DNA from: Pararhizobium sp. YC-54
GTDB lineage: Bacteria; Pseudomonadota; Alphaproteobacteria; Rhizobiales; Rhizobiaceae
Assembly: GCF_025847205.1 (NCBI RefSeq)
Contig: NZ_JAOYTH010000012.1
Location: 62,001 to 126,000 of the forward strand
Length of the DNA: 64,000 nucleotides
Direction of reading: 5' to 3'
Positions 18,422 through 27,900 of the stretch are shown here, piece by piece. How positions within the stretch are numbered: the stretch's first letter is position 1; each line of letters begins with the position of its first letter. Made by a program: the position numbers and the translations under genes. The notes under the pieces were generated by a model, which did not search any database, was not told where the DNA came from, and saw nothing but the letters and a program-made list of their open reading frames with translations.

Positions 18422-18586
18422 GCGTTTCACCTCCCGAAGACTGCATTCATTCGGCCACTATCCGTCACTCCACTTCCCTGCGGTAGCGCGCTGATCGTTC
18501 GAGACTTTCAAAATTTTGAGGGGGAATGGCGCGCGCGTTTTGCGGTTAGAAATTGGCCGATCGAACGTTTTGGGAGGAATGATTTC

Positions 18587-20005
18587 ATGAGATATCCGCG
18601 CGATCTCCAGGGTTACGGCGCAACCGCGCCGAACGCCGCCTGGCCGGACGGCGCCCGCATCGCCGTGCAATTCGTCGTCAACTACGAGGAGGGCGGCGAA
18701 AACTGCGTGCTGCACGGCGACATCGCCTCGGAAGCCTTCCTGTCGGAGATCGTCGGCGCCCAGGCCTGGCCCGGCCAGCGCCACTGGAACATGGAATCGA
18801 TTTACGAATATGGCGCCCGCGCCGGCTTCTGGCGGCTGCACCGGCTGCTGACCGACCGGGATGTCCCGGTCACGGTTTATGGCGTCGCAACCGCCTTGAA
18901 ACGCTCCCCGGAACAAGTAGCGGCGATGCAGAGTGCCGGCTGGGAAATTGCCTCGCACGGGCTGAAATGGGTCGAGCACAAGGACATGGATCCGGCCGAG
19001 GAGCGCAAGCACATTGCAGAGGCGATCCGGCTGCATACGGTCGTCACCGGCGAGCGGCCGCGCGGCTGGTATACCGGCCGGTGTTCGGAAAACACCGTCG
19101 ATCTTATCGCCGAAGAAGGCGGCTTTGCCTATGTCTCCGACAGCTATGCCGACGACCTGCCCTATTGGCACGAGCACGGCGGCAAGCACCAGCTCGTCAT
19201 TCCCTATACGCTCGATACCAACGACATGCGCTTTGCCACGGCCCAAGGCTTCAACAGCGGCGACCAGTTCTTCAGCTACCTGAAGGACACGTTCGACGTG
19301 CTCTATGCCGAGGGGGCGCAAGGCGCGCCGAAAATGATGAATATCGGCCTGCATTGCCGGCTGGCCGGACGGCCGGGGCGCGCTGCCGCACTGGCGCGGT
19401 TCATCGATTATGTGAAGAGCCATGACAAGGTCTGGATCGCCCGCCGCATCGATATCGCCGATCATTGGGCAAAGGCTTTTCCGTTCAAGCCGAATGACAA
19501 CCGTCCCTCGCGACTGAACGCAGACGATTTCGTTGCCCGCTTCGGCGGCGTCTTCGAACATTCGGACTGGATCGCCAAGCGCGCCTTTGCGGGCGAACTG
19601 GGGGCAGCCAACGATACGGCCATCGGCCTGCATGCGGCGTTGACGGCGGTCTTTCGCGGGGCAAGCGAAACCGAGCGGCTGGCGGTGCTCAATGCCCACC
19701 CGGATCTTGCAGGTAAACTTGCGCAAGCCAGGCGCCTGACCGAAAGCTCGACCAGCGAGCAGGCGTCAGCCGGGCTCGACGCACTGACGGACGCAGAGCG
19801 CGAGCAGTTCAACATTCTCAATGGCCGCTATGTCAAAACGTTCGGTTTCCCCTTCATCATCGCCGTGCGCGGTCTTGGCAAAGCCGACATTCTGGCGGCC
19901 TTTCAGCGCCGCATCGGCAATGACTGGCAGACGGAGTTTCAAACGGCCTGCCGCCAGGTCGAGCGGATCGCACTGCTCCGCCTGACCGATATGCTGCCGA
20001 ACTGA
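18587..20005 (+). CDS. puuE: Allantoinase PuuE fused to OHCU decarboxylase
   Basis: Two consecutive purine steps on one 472-residue chain. Residues 1 to about 310 are a cofactor-independent PuuE allantoinase (polysaccharide-deacetylase fold): YPRDLQGYGATAPNAAWPDGARIAVQFV, NYEEGGENCVLHGD, GWEIASHGLKWVEH and GWYTGRCSENT. Residues about 315-472 are a URAD domain (OHCU decarboxylase giving S-allantoin): HPDLAGKLA, SSTSEQASAGLD and FGFPFIIAVRG. A long open frame extends upstream but crosses uraH. The GGGAGGAA site 6 nt before ATG 18587 fixes the start. AllA follows 12 nt downstream. The fused order is decarboxylation then ring opening. Confidence 0.94.
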   Translation: MRYPRDLQGYGATAPNAAWPDGARIAVQFVVNYEEGGENCVLHGDIASEAFLSEIVGAQAWPGQRHWNMESIYEYGARAGFWRLHRLLTDRDVPVTVYGVATALKRSPEQVAAMQSAGWEIASHGLKWVEHKDMDPAEERKHIAEAIRLHTVVTGERPRGWYTGRCSENTVDLIAEEGGFAYVSDSYADDLPYWHEHGGKHQLVIPYTLDTNDMRFATAQGFNSGDQFFSYLKDTFDVLYAEGAQGAPKMMNIGLHCRLAGRPGRAAALARFIDYVKSHDKVWIARRIDIADHWAKAFPFKPNDNRPSRLNADDFVARFGGVFEHSDWIAKRAFAGELGAANDTAIGLHAALTAVFRGASETERLAVLNAHPDLAGKLAQARRLTESSTSEQASAGLDALTDAEREQFNILNGRYVKTFGFPFIIAVRGLGKADILAAFQRRIGNDWQTEFQTACRQVERIALLRLTDMLPN

Positions 20006-20017
20006 GGAGGGAAGACG

Positions 20018-20503
20018 ATGAAAACGATCGACATCAAGCCGCTGACCCGCGAGGCTTTTGCGCCGTTTGGCGAGGTGCTGGAAACCGAAGGCGCACACAA
20101 CTTCCCGATCAACGCAGGCAAATGCGTGCGTTATCACGATCTTGCCAAGATCGAGACAACGGGCGAAAAAGCCCGTCCTATGATCAGCCTGCTACGCGGC
20201 GAGCCCTATCCGCTGCCGCTGGAACTTACCATGGTCGAACGGCACCCGTTCGGCAGCCAGGCGTTCATTCCCTTGAGCCAGCATCCGTTCCTCGTGGTTG
20301 TTGCCGAGGAAACGCCGAATGGCCCGGGCGAACCGATCGCCTTCAAGACGGCGCCCGGACAGGGCGTCAATATCGGCCGCAACGTCTGGCACGGCATCCT
20401 GACGCCGCTCGAGGGCATCTCGGATTTCGCCGTGGTCGATCGCGCCGGTGAAGGCGTCAATCTGGAAGAGCATTTTTATGAGACGCCGTTTTTGATCCGC
20501 TGA
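20018..20503 (+). CDS. allA: Ureidoglycolate lyase
   Basis: Cleaves ureidoglycolate to glyoxylate and urea, feeding Gcl. The 161-residue cupin-like protein shows the AllA pattern: IDIKPLTREAFAPFGEVLE, MISLLRGEPYPLPLELTMVERHPFGSQAFIPLSQHPFLVVVA (read across that span), KTAPGQGVNIGRNVWHGILTPL and FAVVDRAGEGVNLEEHF. AGGAGGG precedes the ATG. It forms a two-gene operon with puuE. No allantoicase or allantoate amidohydrolase is present in the window to supply its substrate. Confidence 0.93.
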   Translation: MKTIDIKPLTREAFAPFGEVLETEGAHNFPINAGKCVRYHDLAKIETTGEKARPMISLLRGEPYPLPLELTMVERHPFGSQAFIPLSQHPFLVVVAEETPNGPGEPIAFKTAPGQGVNIGRNVWHGILTPLEGISDFAVVDRAGEGVNLEEHFYETPFLIR

Positions 20504-20648
20504 ACCTTCCAGCCTGCTTAAGGTCGGGCCATCGCGCCCGCACCTCAACCGCCGGAAAAAGATCTGCTGAACGATGTCGATTTCCGAAAAGCCCGTTCGT
20601 CGTTAGGATGCCAGGCCGATAAGGCCGGCTCTAACAAGGAGACTGACG

Positions 20649-21017
20649 ATGCGTGTGATGGTGTTAGTGAAAGCGACCGAAGACAGCGAAAAGGGCTTTG
20701 TCCCGACGGCCGAGACGACCGCCATGATGGAGGCGATGGGCAAATTTAACGACGAACTGCGTGAAGCCGGAATCTTGCGCGACGCCGATGGCCTCAAGCC
20801 GTCCTCGGCGGGCAAGCGTGTTGCGTTCAATGGTCCCGGCCGCACGGTCATCGACGGGCCTTTCGCCGAGACCCGCGAGTTGGTCGCGGGCTTCTGGCTC
20901 TGGGACGTCAAGGACATGGACGAGGCGGTCGCCTGGGTGAAGCGCTGCCCCAATCCCATGCCGGGACCGAGCGAGATCGAAATCCGGCCGCTGTACGAAA
21001 TGGCTGACTGGCAATGA
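20649..21017 (+). CDS. YCII-related (DGPF) domain protein
   Basis: A 122-residue member of the YCII/DGPF family, small alpha-beta ferredoxin-like proteins of unclear function. Signature DGPFAETRELVAGFWLWDVKD (residues 69-89, read across) and the closing EIEIRPLYEMADW are typical. In many genomes the partner gene encodes an ECF sigma factor; none follows here, and the next 240 nt contain no gene that I can support. AAGGAGACTGACG precedes the ATG. Confidence 0.85.
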   Translation: MRVMVLVKATEDSEKGFVPTAETTAMMEAMGKFNDELREAGILRDADGLKPSSAGKRVAFNGPGRTVIDGPFAETRELVAGFWLWDVKDMDEAVAWVKRCPNPMPGPSEIEIRPLYEMADWQ

Positions 21018-21260
21018 GAGCCTGACGCTGGATATCACGGAAATCCGTGACCGGGCGCTCGCGAAACTGAATGGCAACGAAGGCTGCCGGCCGAAGCCTC
21101 CTTTAATTCCCTTAGGCTTTGGCCGACAACGCCGCATGACTGCCGGCGAGAAGCACCAGGCGATCAAAGCAAGGTCGCTTCCGACGTGAGCCAGAAGCGA
21201 ATATTGCTTGCATGTGGCCCGACGACATTCTCCACAATCGCGCCTGATCCGTCGCCGCCA

Positions 21261-21749
21261 CTATTCCAGAATGACCACTGCTTCGACCTCGAAGAGCATG
21301 GGGTCAATTGCAAGCTTGGGGACCGGAATGAGAGTCTGCGCCGGCAGTGCCTCGCCGAACATTTCCTTGACGTTCCTGGTCAAGACCTCAAGCTTGGACA
21401 TATCGTGATCGACCACGAAGACCGTCAGCTTGGCGACCTGATCCGGCCTTGCACCGAGCGCATCGAGGGCGGTGTGCAAATTCGCGTAGGCCTGCTTAAC
21501 CTGCACGGCGAAGTCGGCCGACAAGGCTCCAGTGCCGTCTTGGCCGCCCTGTCCGGAGATGTAGGCCACCCGGGCATTGCGGGGCACGATCACCGCCGTG
21601 CTGTAGCCATTCGGCGTCGGGTCGTAGAGGTTTCGTGGATTGACGACGGTCAGCTTGAGATCATTCTCATTCGCTGTCCTGGCCGTGGGAACTCCCATGG
21701 TCATGATGATTAGCCCTCCGATAAGCAGATGTTTGATTGCGCGTGACAT
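21261..21749 (-). CDS. Exported RidA-family protein, probably not a canonical deaminase
   Basis: RidA/YjgF/UK114-fold protein of 162 residues with an N-terminal signal-like segment (HLLIGGLIIMTMGVPTARTA), so probably periplasmic. Core stretches are VAYISGQGGQDGTGALSADFAVQVKQAYANLHTAL (across), VAKLTVFVVDHD and FEVEAVVILE. The arginine that binds the substrate carboxylate in classical RidA (PARxxV) is replaced: PAQTLIPV, Gln138. This makes 2-iminoacid deaminase activity unlikely and points to one of the non-deaminating Rid subgroups. Divergent from a TetR gene with a perfect palindrome between them. Confidence 0.82.
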   Translation of the reverse strand: MSRAIKHLLIGGLIIMTMGVPTARTANENDLKLTVVNPRNLYDPTPNGYSTAVIVPRNARVAYISGQGGQDGTGALSADFAVQVKQAYANLHTALDALGARPDQVAKLTVFVVDHDMSKLEVLTRNVKEMFGEALPAQTLIPVPKLAIDPMLFEVEAVVILE

Positions 21750-21832
21750 GATTTTCTCTTGGCTCTGAGGACCGCGAGCAGCTTCCCTCGGGGCCTGCAG
21801 GATTGAACTTTAACTCATCACCCATAGACTAT

Positions 21833-21874
21833 CTCGTACGATGTACTATTCATTCGCATCGTACATCGTACGAG
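21833..21874. promoter_or_regulatory. Perfect 14-bp inverted repeat, likely TetR operator
   Basis: CTCGTACGATGTAC (21833-21846) and GTACATCGTACGAG (21861-21874) are exact reverse complements with a 14-nt spacer. They lie in the divergent region between the exported RidA gene and tetR. Position, length and symmetry fit a TetR-dimer pair controlling both promoters. Confidence 0.7.
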
Positions 21875-21943
21875 TCAACCGTTCAGGATCGACATTCCTC
21901 GCATTGCGGCTTAAATCGACGTCCTGATCAGCAAGGAAGACGG

Positions 21944-22642
21944 ATGGTAGCCAAACGTAGCGGCGCTCAGAGCAAAAAGTCTCAACGGATAGGTGTGACA
22001 CTCCAGTCCGGGCAGGAGCCGCGCAGTGAACCGCCTCTCTCTCTGGACCGTATCGTGGCGACTGCGGTAGACCTGCTGGACGCCGAAGGAATCGACGGAT
22101 TGAAGATGCGTCGGCTGGCCGATCGCCTCGGCTCGGGCGCGATGAGCCTATATTGGCACGTCAACAACAAAGAGGAGGTCTTTGATCTGGCGCTCGACTC
22201 GGTGCTCGTATATCGCGGACCGCCGCAAACTGTTGAGTCTCTAGACTGGCGTGGGGAAGTCGTTCATATGCTCGAAGACTGGCGCGCCAGCATGCTGCGT
22301 CATCCTTGGTCGGCATCGCTGTTGCCGCGCCGGGCGCTTGGCCGGAACATCCTCAGTCGCCTAGAACTTTTGAGCAAGACCTTGTCCAGAGCCGGTGTAG
22401 CGGACGCAGATTTGAACGTCGCGATATGGTCGCTCTGGAATTATGTGATTGGGGCGACCGTCACCCGGGCGAGCTTCGACCTCTCGGACGACGACAGGGC
22501 CGCCGCGCAGCAGCGGCTTACACATCTCAGCGAACACTATCCGACAATCGAACACTCTCGTCTGCTGTTGGATAGCGATTGGGACGGCGTTTTCAGCAAG
22601 GGCCTCGATTTCCTGCTTGATGGCCTCGCCCCGAGTCAATGA
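21944..22642 (+). CDS. TetR/AcrR-family transcriptional regulator
   Basis: 232-residue repressor candidate. The N-terminal HTH reads LSLDRIVATAVDLLDAEGIDGLKMRRLADRLGSGAMSLYWHVNNKEEVFDLALD (about residues 31-84). The C-terminal region, with WRASMLRHPWSASLL and NYVIGATVTRASFDL, resembles the TetR_C class-D/TetR-like ligand domain. ATG 21944 is chosen for the AAGGAAG site directly upstream; the open frame further 5' overlaps the operator. Likely autoregulates and controls the divergent RidA-like gene. Confidence 0.87.
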   Translation: MVAKRSGAQSKKSQRIGVTLQSGQEPRSEPPLSLDRIVATAVDLLDAEGIDGLKMRRLADRLGSGAMSLYWHVNNKEEVFDLALDSVLVYRGPPQTVESLDWRGEVVHMLEDWRASMLRHPWSASLLPRRALGRNILSRLELLSKTLSRAGVADADLNVAIWSLWNYVIGATVTRASFDLSDDDRAAAQQRLTHLSEHYPTIEHSRLLLDSDWDGVFSKGLDFLLDGLAPSQ

Positions 22643-22664
22643 ATATTCGTCTGGACTTGTCGCG

Positions 22665-22695
22665 AAAAACCGGGCCGCAGTGGATGCGGCCCGGT
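22665..22695 (-). terminator. Intrinsic terminator of the purine permease gene
   Basis: ACCGGGCCGCA (22669-22679) and TGCGGCCCGGT (22685-22695) form a perfect 11-bp stem. Read on the minus strand the stem is followed by TTTTT, so it terminates the permease gene that ends at 22751. It lies between that gene and the convergent tetR. Confidence 0.8.
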
Positions 22696-22750
22696 CGCAG
22701 GTTTTGAAGTATTGACGAGCGGGATTATCGTTTACCCGCCATCCGATCCA

Positions 22751-24043
22751 TCACTCCGCGAAGAACGCGAAGCGGATGACGAACAGGACGGCGACGATCA
22801 GGGTTGCCGGGTGGACGGCGCGCCATTTGCCGGTGAACGTCTTCAAGACGACATAGCTGATGAAGCCGAAGGCAAGGCCGTTGGCGATCGAGTAGGTGAA
22901 GGGCATGGCAAGGGCGGTGAGCGCTGCCGGTGCGGCTTCGGTCAGGTCTTCCCAATCGACTTCCGTCAGTTCGCGCATCATCAGGCCGGCCACATAGAGC
23001 AGCGCCGGTGCCGTCGCATAGGTGGGCACGGAACCCGCCAGCGGCGAGATGAACAGCGAAGCAAGGAACAGGACGGCGATGACGAGAGCCGTCAGGCCCG
23101 TGCGGCCGCCGGCCTGAACGCCCGAGGCGCTTTCGACATAGGCGGTGGTGCTGCTGGTGCCCATCAGCGAGCCGGCGACGATGGCCGTGCTGTCGGCCAG
23201 AAGCGCGCGGCCAAGCCGGCTCCGCTTGCCTTCCTGGATCAGGTTGGCGCGCTTGGCAACGCCGATCAGCGTGCCCGTGGCGTCGAACACTTCGACCAGA
23301 ACGAAGACGAGGATGACGTGGATCAGGCCGCCATGCAGGGCACCGACAATGTCGAGCTGCAGGAAGGTCGGCGCCATGCTCGGCGGCATCGAGACGACGC
23401 CCTGGAACTGGCTGACGCCGGTTACCCACGAGAGCACGGTCACGGCCAGAATGCCGATCAGGATGGCACCCTTGACCCTGAGCGCATCGAGCACCGCGAT
23501 AACGAAGAAGCCGAAGATGGCGAGCAGCGGCCCGGTTTCCTTCAGGCTGCCGAGCCCAACCAGCGTTGCCGGATTGTCGACGACGACGCCGGCGTTCTTC
23601 AGGGCGATGATGCCGAGGAAGAGGCCGATACCGGTAGCAATGGCGCTGCGCAGCGAATGCGGAATGCCTTGGATCAGCCAGCTGCGGATCCCCGTCACCG
23701 TCAGGAAGACGAAGATCAGGCCCGAGATGAAGACCGCGCCCAGCGCCTGCTGCCAGGTAAAGCCGAGGGCCGCTACGACCGTGAAGGCGAAGAAGGCGTT
23801 CAGCCCCATGCCCGGCGCCATGCCGATCGGCCAGTTGGCGACCAGCGCCATGACGGCCGAGCCGAGGGCTGCGGCAATACAGGTGGCGACGAAGATCGAA
23901 TCGCGGTCCATGCCGGTGGTCGACAGAATGTCCGGATTGACGAAGATGATGTACGACATCGTGAGAAATGTCGTCAGACCCGCGACCAGTTCGGTGCGGA
24001 CCGTGGTATTGTGCTCACTCAGCTTGAAGAGCCGTTCAAACAT
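22751..24043 (-). CDS. AzgA-type NCS2 purine permease
   Basis: Proton-coupled uptake of a purine base (hypoxanthine/guanine/adenine type). 430 residues, about 12-14 membrane segments. Family stretches are MFERLFKLSEHNTTVRTELVAGLTTFLTMSYIIFVNP (across), GMAPGMGLNAFFAFTVV, ATGIGLFLGIIALKNAG, LVEVFDATGTLIGVAKRA and SSTTAYVESASGVQAGGRTGLTALV (across). This is the COG2252 (AzgA/PbuG/GhxP) branch rather than UraA or UacT. ATG 24043 has GGGAGGAA upstream. Placement next to the purine genes fits supply of GuaD/XdhAB substrates. Confidence 0.92.
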   Translation of the reverse strand: MFERLFKLSEHNTTVRTELVAGLTTFLTMSYIIFVNPDILSTTGMDRDSIFVATCIAAALGSAVMALVANWPIGMAPGMGLNAFFAFTVVAALGFTWQQALGAVFISGLIFVFLTVTGIRSWLIQGIPHSLRSAIATGIGLFLGIIALKNAGVVVDNPATLVGLGSLKETGPLLAIFGFFVIAVLDALRVKGAILIGILAVTVLSWVTGVSQFQGVVSMPPSMAPTFLQLDIVGALHGGLIHVILVFVLVEVFDATGTLIGVAKRANLIQEGKRSRLGRALLADSTAIVAGSLMGTSSTTAYVESASGVQAGGRTGLTALVIAVLFLASLFISPLAGSVPTYATAPALLYVAGLMMRELTEVDWEDLTEAAPAALTALAMPFTYSIANGLAFGFISYVVLKTFTGKWRAVHPATLIVAVLFVIRFAFFAE

Positions 24044-24359
24044 ATTTCCTCCCTTGGCCGGAAAAATCCATTCCCGGCGCATGCCACTGGCTGAACCGCC
24101 TTCTCCTCTGGCGAACCAACCACAACTGTACCGATTTTCAAGCCGTCACGGCTTGTCAGGGCCCCTGCCCGATCAGTATCCCGCCGCCCTGCGAGGGTGC
24201 CGGATGTCTCATTTACGGTTTTATGATTGTGCGTTTTCACGCGCCGGATCGCTAGCCGTCCATTTCGACGCGGCAAGCGAAAGACTTTCAAATTTTTCGG
24301 AGAACGGTATTGGGCCTCGACATCATTTCGTGAGCATCTGCTGCCAAGTCAAGCGCGGC
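24044..24359 (-). other. 316-nt non-coding stretch: permease leader and Lrp 3' flank
   Basis: No gene is supported here. It comprises the 5' region of the purine permease (minus) and the downstream flank of the Lrp-family gene. Short G/C-rich segments (for example the GCCGTGACGGC palindrome near 24145) could fold, so a purine-sensing leader is possible; I do not recognise a known riboswitch consensus. Confidence 0.35.
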
Positions 24360-24794
24360 TCAGCTTCGTTCGATGTCGCGGCGCAGAACGATCGAGGTGG
24401 TGAGATCATCGACATTCTCCATCGTCGCCACTTCGTTTCTCAGTTCGTTCAGCGCATTGATCGATCCGACCTCGACCTCGACGACGAGATCGAGCTGGCC
24501 GCTGACCGACGATACCTTGCGGACGGAGGAGAAACCCGCCAGCCGGTCGAGCACCCCGATGGAGGGCGTCTTCTTGAGGGTCAGCAACAGGAAAGCATGG
24601 ACCTGGCCTTCGTCCAGCTGGCCGATATCGGCCCGATAGCCGCGAATGATCCCGGCCTTTTCAAGCCGGTTGACGCGTTCTGTCGTTGCACTTCTGGACA
24701 GTCCGATGCGGCCCGCGAGCGACTTCATCGGGATGCGCGCTTCCCGCGACAGGATGCTCAGGATCGTCCGGTCGATCGCGTCTGTGTCCTGCAT
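24360..24794 (-). CDS. Lrp/AsnC-family transcriptional regulator
   Basis: 144-residue feast/famine regulator: N-terminal HTH (DAIDRTILSILSREARIPMKSLAGRIGLSRSATTERVNRLEKAGIIRGYRA across residues 5-55) and C-terminal RAM effector domain (HAFLLLTLKKTPS, SVSGQLDLVVEVEV). Divergent from the kinase/peptidase/aminotransferase fusion gene, with palindromes in the 126-nt spacer. An amino acid or amine substrate of that protein is the likely ligand (inference). Confidence 0.9.
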   Translation of the reverse strand: MQDTDAIDRTILSILSREARIPMKSLAGRIGLSRSATTERVNRLEKAGIIRGYRADIGQLDEGQVHAFLLLTLKKTPSIGVLDRLAGFSSVRKVSSVSGQLDLVVEVEVGSINALNELRNEVATMENVDDLTTSIVLRRDIERS

Positions 24795-24843
24795 GATTTC
24801 CACTTTCGAAAGGGCCGACAAGATGACGGTTATTATATACATA

Positions 24844-24862
24844 ATGCCGGTGCAACCGGCAT
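24844..24862. promoter_or_regulatory. Candidate Lrp operator in the divergent promoter
   Basis: ATGCCGGT-GCA-ACCGGCAT is a perfect 8-bp inverted repeat. Immediately upstream lies the AT-rich near-palindrome ATTATATACATAAT (24832-24845), which also resembles promoter -10 sequences. Both lie between lrp (start 24794) and the fusion gene (start 24921). Confidence 0.5.
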
Positions 24863-24920
24863 ATTGCCGGGTGCATGGTTTGGCCGCCCGTGTAAATCTG
24901 AAAGCAGACGAGGAACCATC

Positions 24921-27900
24921 ATGACCGATATGCTGAAGACCACACCGGATTTTTCCATTGAAGACGCAAAGCGCCTGCTTGCCGAGCACTATGGCCTCGA
25001 CGGTTCGCTGTCGCCGCTCGACAGCGAACGCGACCAGAATTTCAAGGTGACGGCCAGGACTGGCGGGATCTATATCCTCAAGATCGTCAACGCCGCCGAA
25101 CCACCCGTCGAGAGCGACTTCCAGACGGCGCTTTTGAGCCATGTCGGCGAGCACGCGCCTGACCTGCCTGTTCCGCATATCCGCCCGACCATTTCAGGCG
25201 CAAGCCTTGGCGAGACAACAAGCGCTCACGGCGTGCGCCATCTGCTGCGCCTTGTCGGCTGGGTGCCGGGCATGCCGCTTGCCCAGTCCGCCCGCAGCCA
25301 GGAAGCGCTGACGTCGCTCGGCCGACTGCTCGGCCGTTTCGACACCGCCTTGCAAGGGTTCATGCATCCCGGCGCCTTGCGCGATCTCGACTGGAACATC
25401 CGCCATGCCGGCCGCTCTGCCGACAGGCTGCAGCACATTGCCGGCGCCGACGACCGCGCACTGCTTGCGCGGTTCCTCGCCCGCTTCGACACGGTCGAGC
25501 CGAAGCTGGCGAAACTGCGCTCGACGGTTATTCACAACGATGCCAATGACTGGAACGTGCTGGTCGCCGATGACGATCACGATCGCATCGCCGGCCTGAT
25601 CGATCTCGGCGACGCGCTCTATGCGCCCGTCATTGCCGAGGTCGCCATCGCCGCCGCCTATGCCGGGCTCGACCATGCCGATCCGATTGGTGCTGCCGCT
25701 GATATCGCGCGGGGCTTTCATGCCGAATATCCGCTGCTCGAAGAGGAAGTCGATCTTCTCTTTGACCTCATCGCCATGCGGCTGGTCACCTCGGTGACGA
25801 TCTCGGCATCGCGCCACGCCCATACCGGCGGCAACCCCTATCTCGCCATCAGCGAAAAGCCTGCCTGGACGTTGTTGCGCAAGCTCGATGCGATGAACCC
25901 GCATTTCGCCACCGCGATCCTGCGCCATGCCTGCGGCTTCGAGGCAACGCCGGGCACACGCGCCGTCACCGCCTGGATCGATGCAAACCGCAAGACGCTT
26001 CATCCGTTGCTCGACCGCCCGGCCTCGACCTATCCGGCAGCACTTGTGCCCTATGCCGATCCGCAACATCCGATGACGGTCAAGTCCGCTGGCCAACAGC
26101 CGGATGATGCGCAGGCGATCTGGGAGGCCTATTGCGCCGAACGCGGCGTCGATCTCGGCATCGGCCCCTGGGGCGAGGCGCGCACGGTCTATTCCGGCGA
26201 TATGTTCGTGTCGCGGCTGATCGAGAACACCCGCCGTATCCGCCATCTCGGCCTCGACCTGTTCATGGCGGCGGGCACCAGGCTCTACACGCCGGTTGCT
26301 GCCACGGTCGTCAGCGTCGAGATCGAGCCGGATCCGCTCGGTTACGGCTGCCTGATTGCGCTGCGCCATCAGCCGGAAGGCTGCCCGGCCTTCGTCACAC
26401 TCTGGGGACATCTTGCCCATGAAGCGCTTGGCAGGCTGAAAGCGGGCGACCGCCTGGAGGCCGGGGCCCTGGTCGGCGAGATGGGAGCGTCCAAGGAAAA
26501 CGGCGGCTGGGCGCCGCATCTCCACCTGCAGATCTCCACCGACACCCGGCTTTCCGCCACCGAAATCCTTGGCGTCGGCGAAGAGCGTTACCTCGATGTC
26601 TGGGCGGAACTTTTCCCCAATGCCAACGCCTTTGCCGGCATCGCCCCCGAATTCTACGCAAAAACCGGCCGGTCGCACGAGGAGATCGTCAAGCTGCGCA
26701 AGGAGTTACTGGTTCCCAACCTGTCGATTTCCTATGACAAGCCGATCAAGTTCGTGCGCGGCGACGGCGTCTGGCTGATCGACGACAGCGGCCGGGCCTA
26801 TCTCGATTGCTTCAACAATGTCTGCCATATCGGCCATGCCCATCCGGCCGTGGTGGAAGCGATGGCGCGTCAGGCGGCGATGCTCAACACCAATACGCGC
26901 TACCTGCACGACAATATCGTTGCCTATGCCGAGCGGCTGACCGCGACGCTGCCGAAGGAGCTGACGGTTGCCGGCTTCGTCAACAGCGGCTCGGAGGCCA
27001 ACAGTCTGGCGCTCAGGATGATGCGCGCCCATACCGGCCGTGAAAACGCCATCGTGCTCGACTGGGCCTATCACGGCACGACACAGGAGCTGATCGAGAT
27101 CAGCCCCTACAAGTTCCGTCGCAAGGGCGGCAAGGAAAAGAAGCCGCATGTCCATGTGGCCCTCGTTCCCGACAGCTATCGCGCGCCTGCCGATTGGCCG
27201 GTGGAAGAACACGCGAAGCGTTACGCCGAAAGCGTCGCCGGGCTGATCGTCCGGATGCAGGCAAAGGGCGAAGGTCCGGGCTTCTTCATTGCCGAATCCA
27301 TCCCGAGCGTCGCCGGTCAGGTATTCCTGCCTGAGGGTTATCTCAAGGAGGTCTACCGGATGGTGCGCGCGGCGGGCGGCGTCTGCATCGCCGACGAGGT
27401 CCAGGTCGGCTTCGGCCGGGTGGGAAGCCACTGGTGGGCATTCGAAGAACAGGGCGTCGTTCCCGACATCGTCACCATGGGCAAGCCGATCGGCGACGGT
27501 CATCCGCTTGCGGCGGTCGTGACGACACGCGAGATCGCCGACAGCTTCAACAACGGCATGGAATATTTCAACACGTTCGGCGGTAACCCGGTTTCCTGCG
27601 CGGTCGGTCTCGCCGTGCTCGATGTCATCGAGGGCCAGGACCTTCGCGGCAATGCACTCAAGATCGGTAACTACCTGATGGCCGGCTTCCGGGCGATGCA
27701 AGAGCGGTACGAGGTGATCGGCGACGTGCGCGGTATGGGGCTTTTCCTCGGCATCGAACTCGTCACCGACCGCAAGACCAAGACACCAGCGACGGAATTC
27801 GCCCGCGCCGTGTCGAACGGCGCAAGACAGCGCGGCGTGCTGATGGGCACCGAGGGGCCGCATGACAACGTGCTGAAGATGCGGCCGCCGATGATCTTCT

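Noticed and set aside
17306..18586. 427-codon upstream extension of the allantoinase frame
   Set aside because: It runs antisense through xdhA and uraH; the ribosome site at 18571-18580 and family-typical N-terminus place the start at 18587.
21018..21260. Possible relic of an ECF sigma gene after the YCII gene
   Set aside because: A short protein-like stretch (LDITEIRDRALAKL) can be read, but it lacks a start and continues into stops; nothing ties it to a sigma factor. The TCACGGA/TCCGTGA palindrome at 21036-21051 has too small a loop for a terminator.
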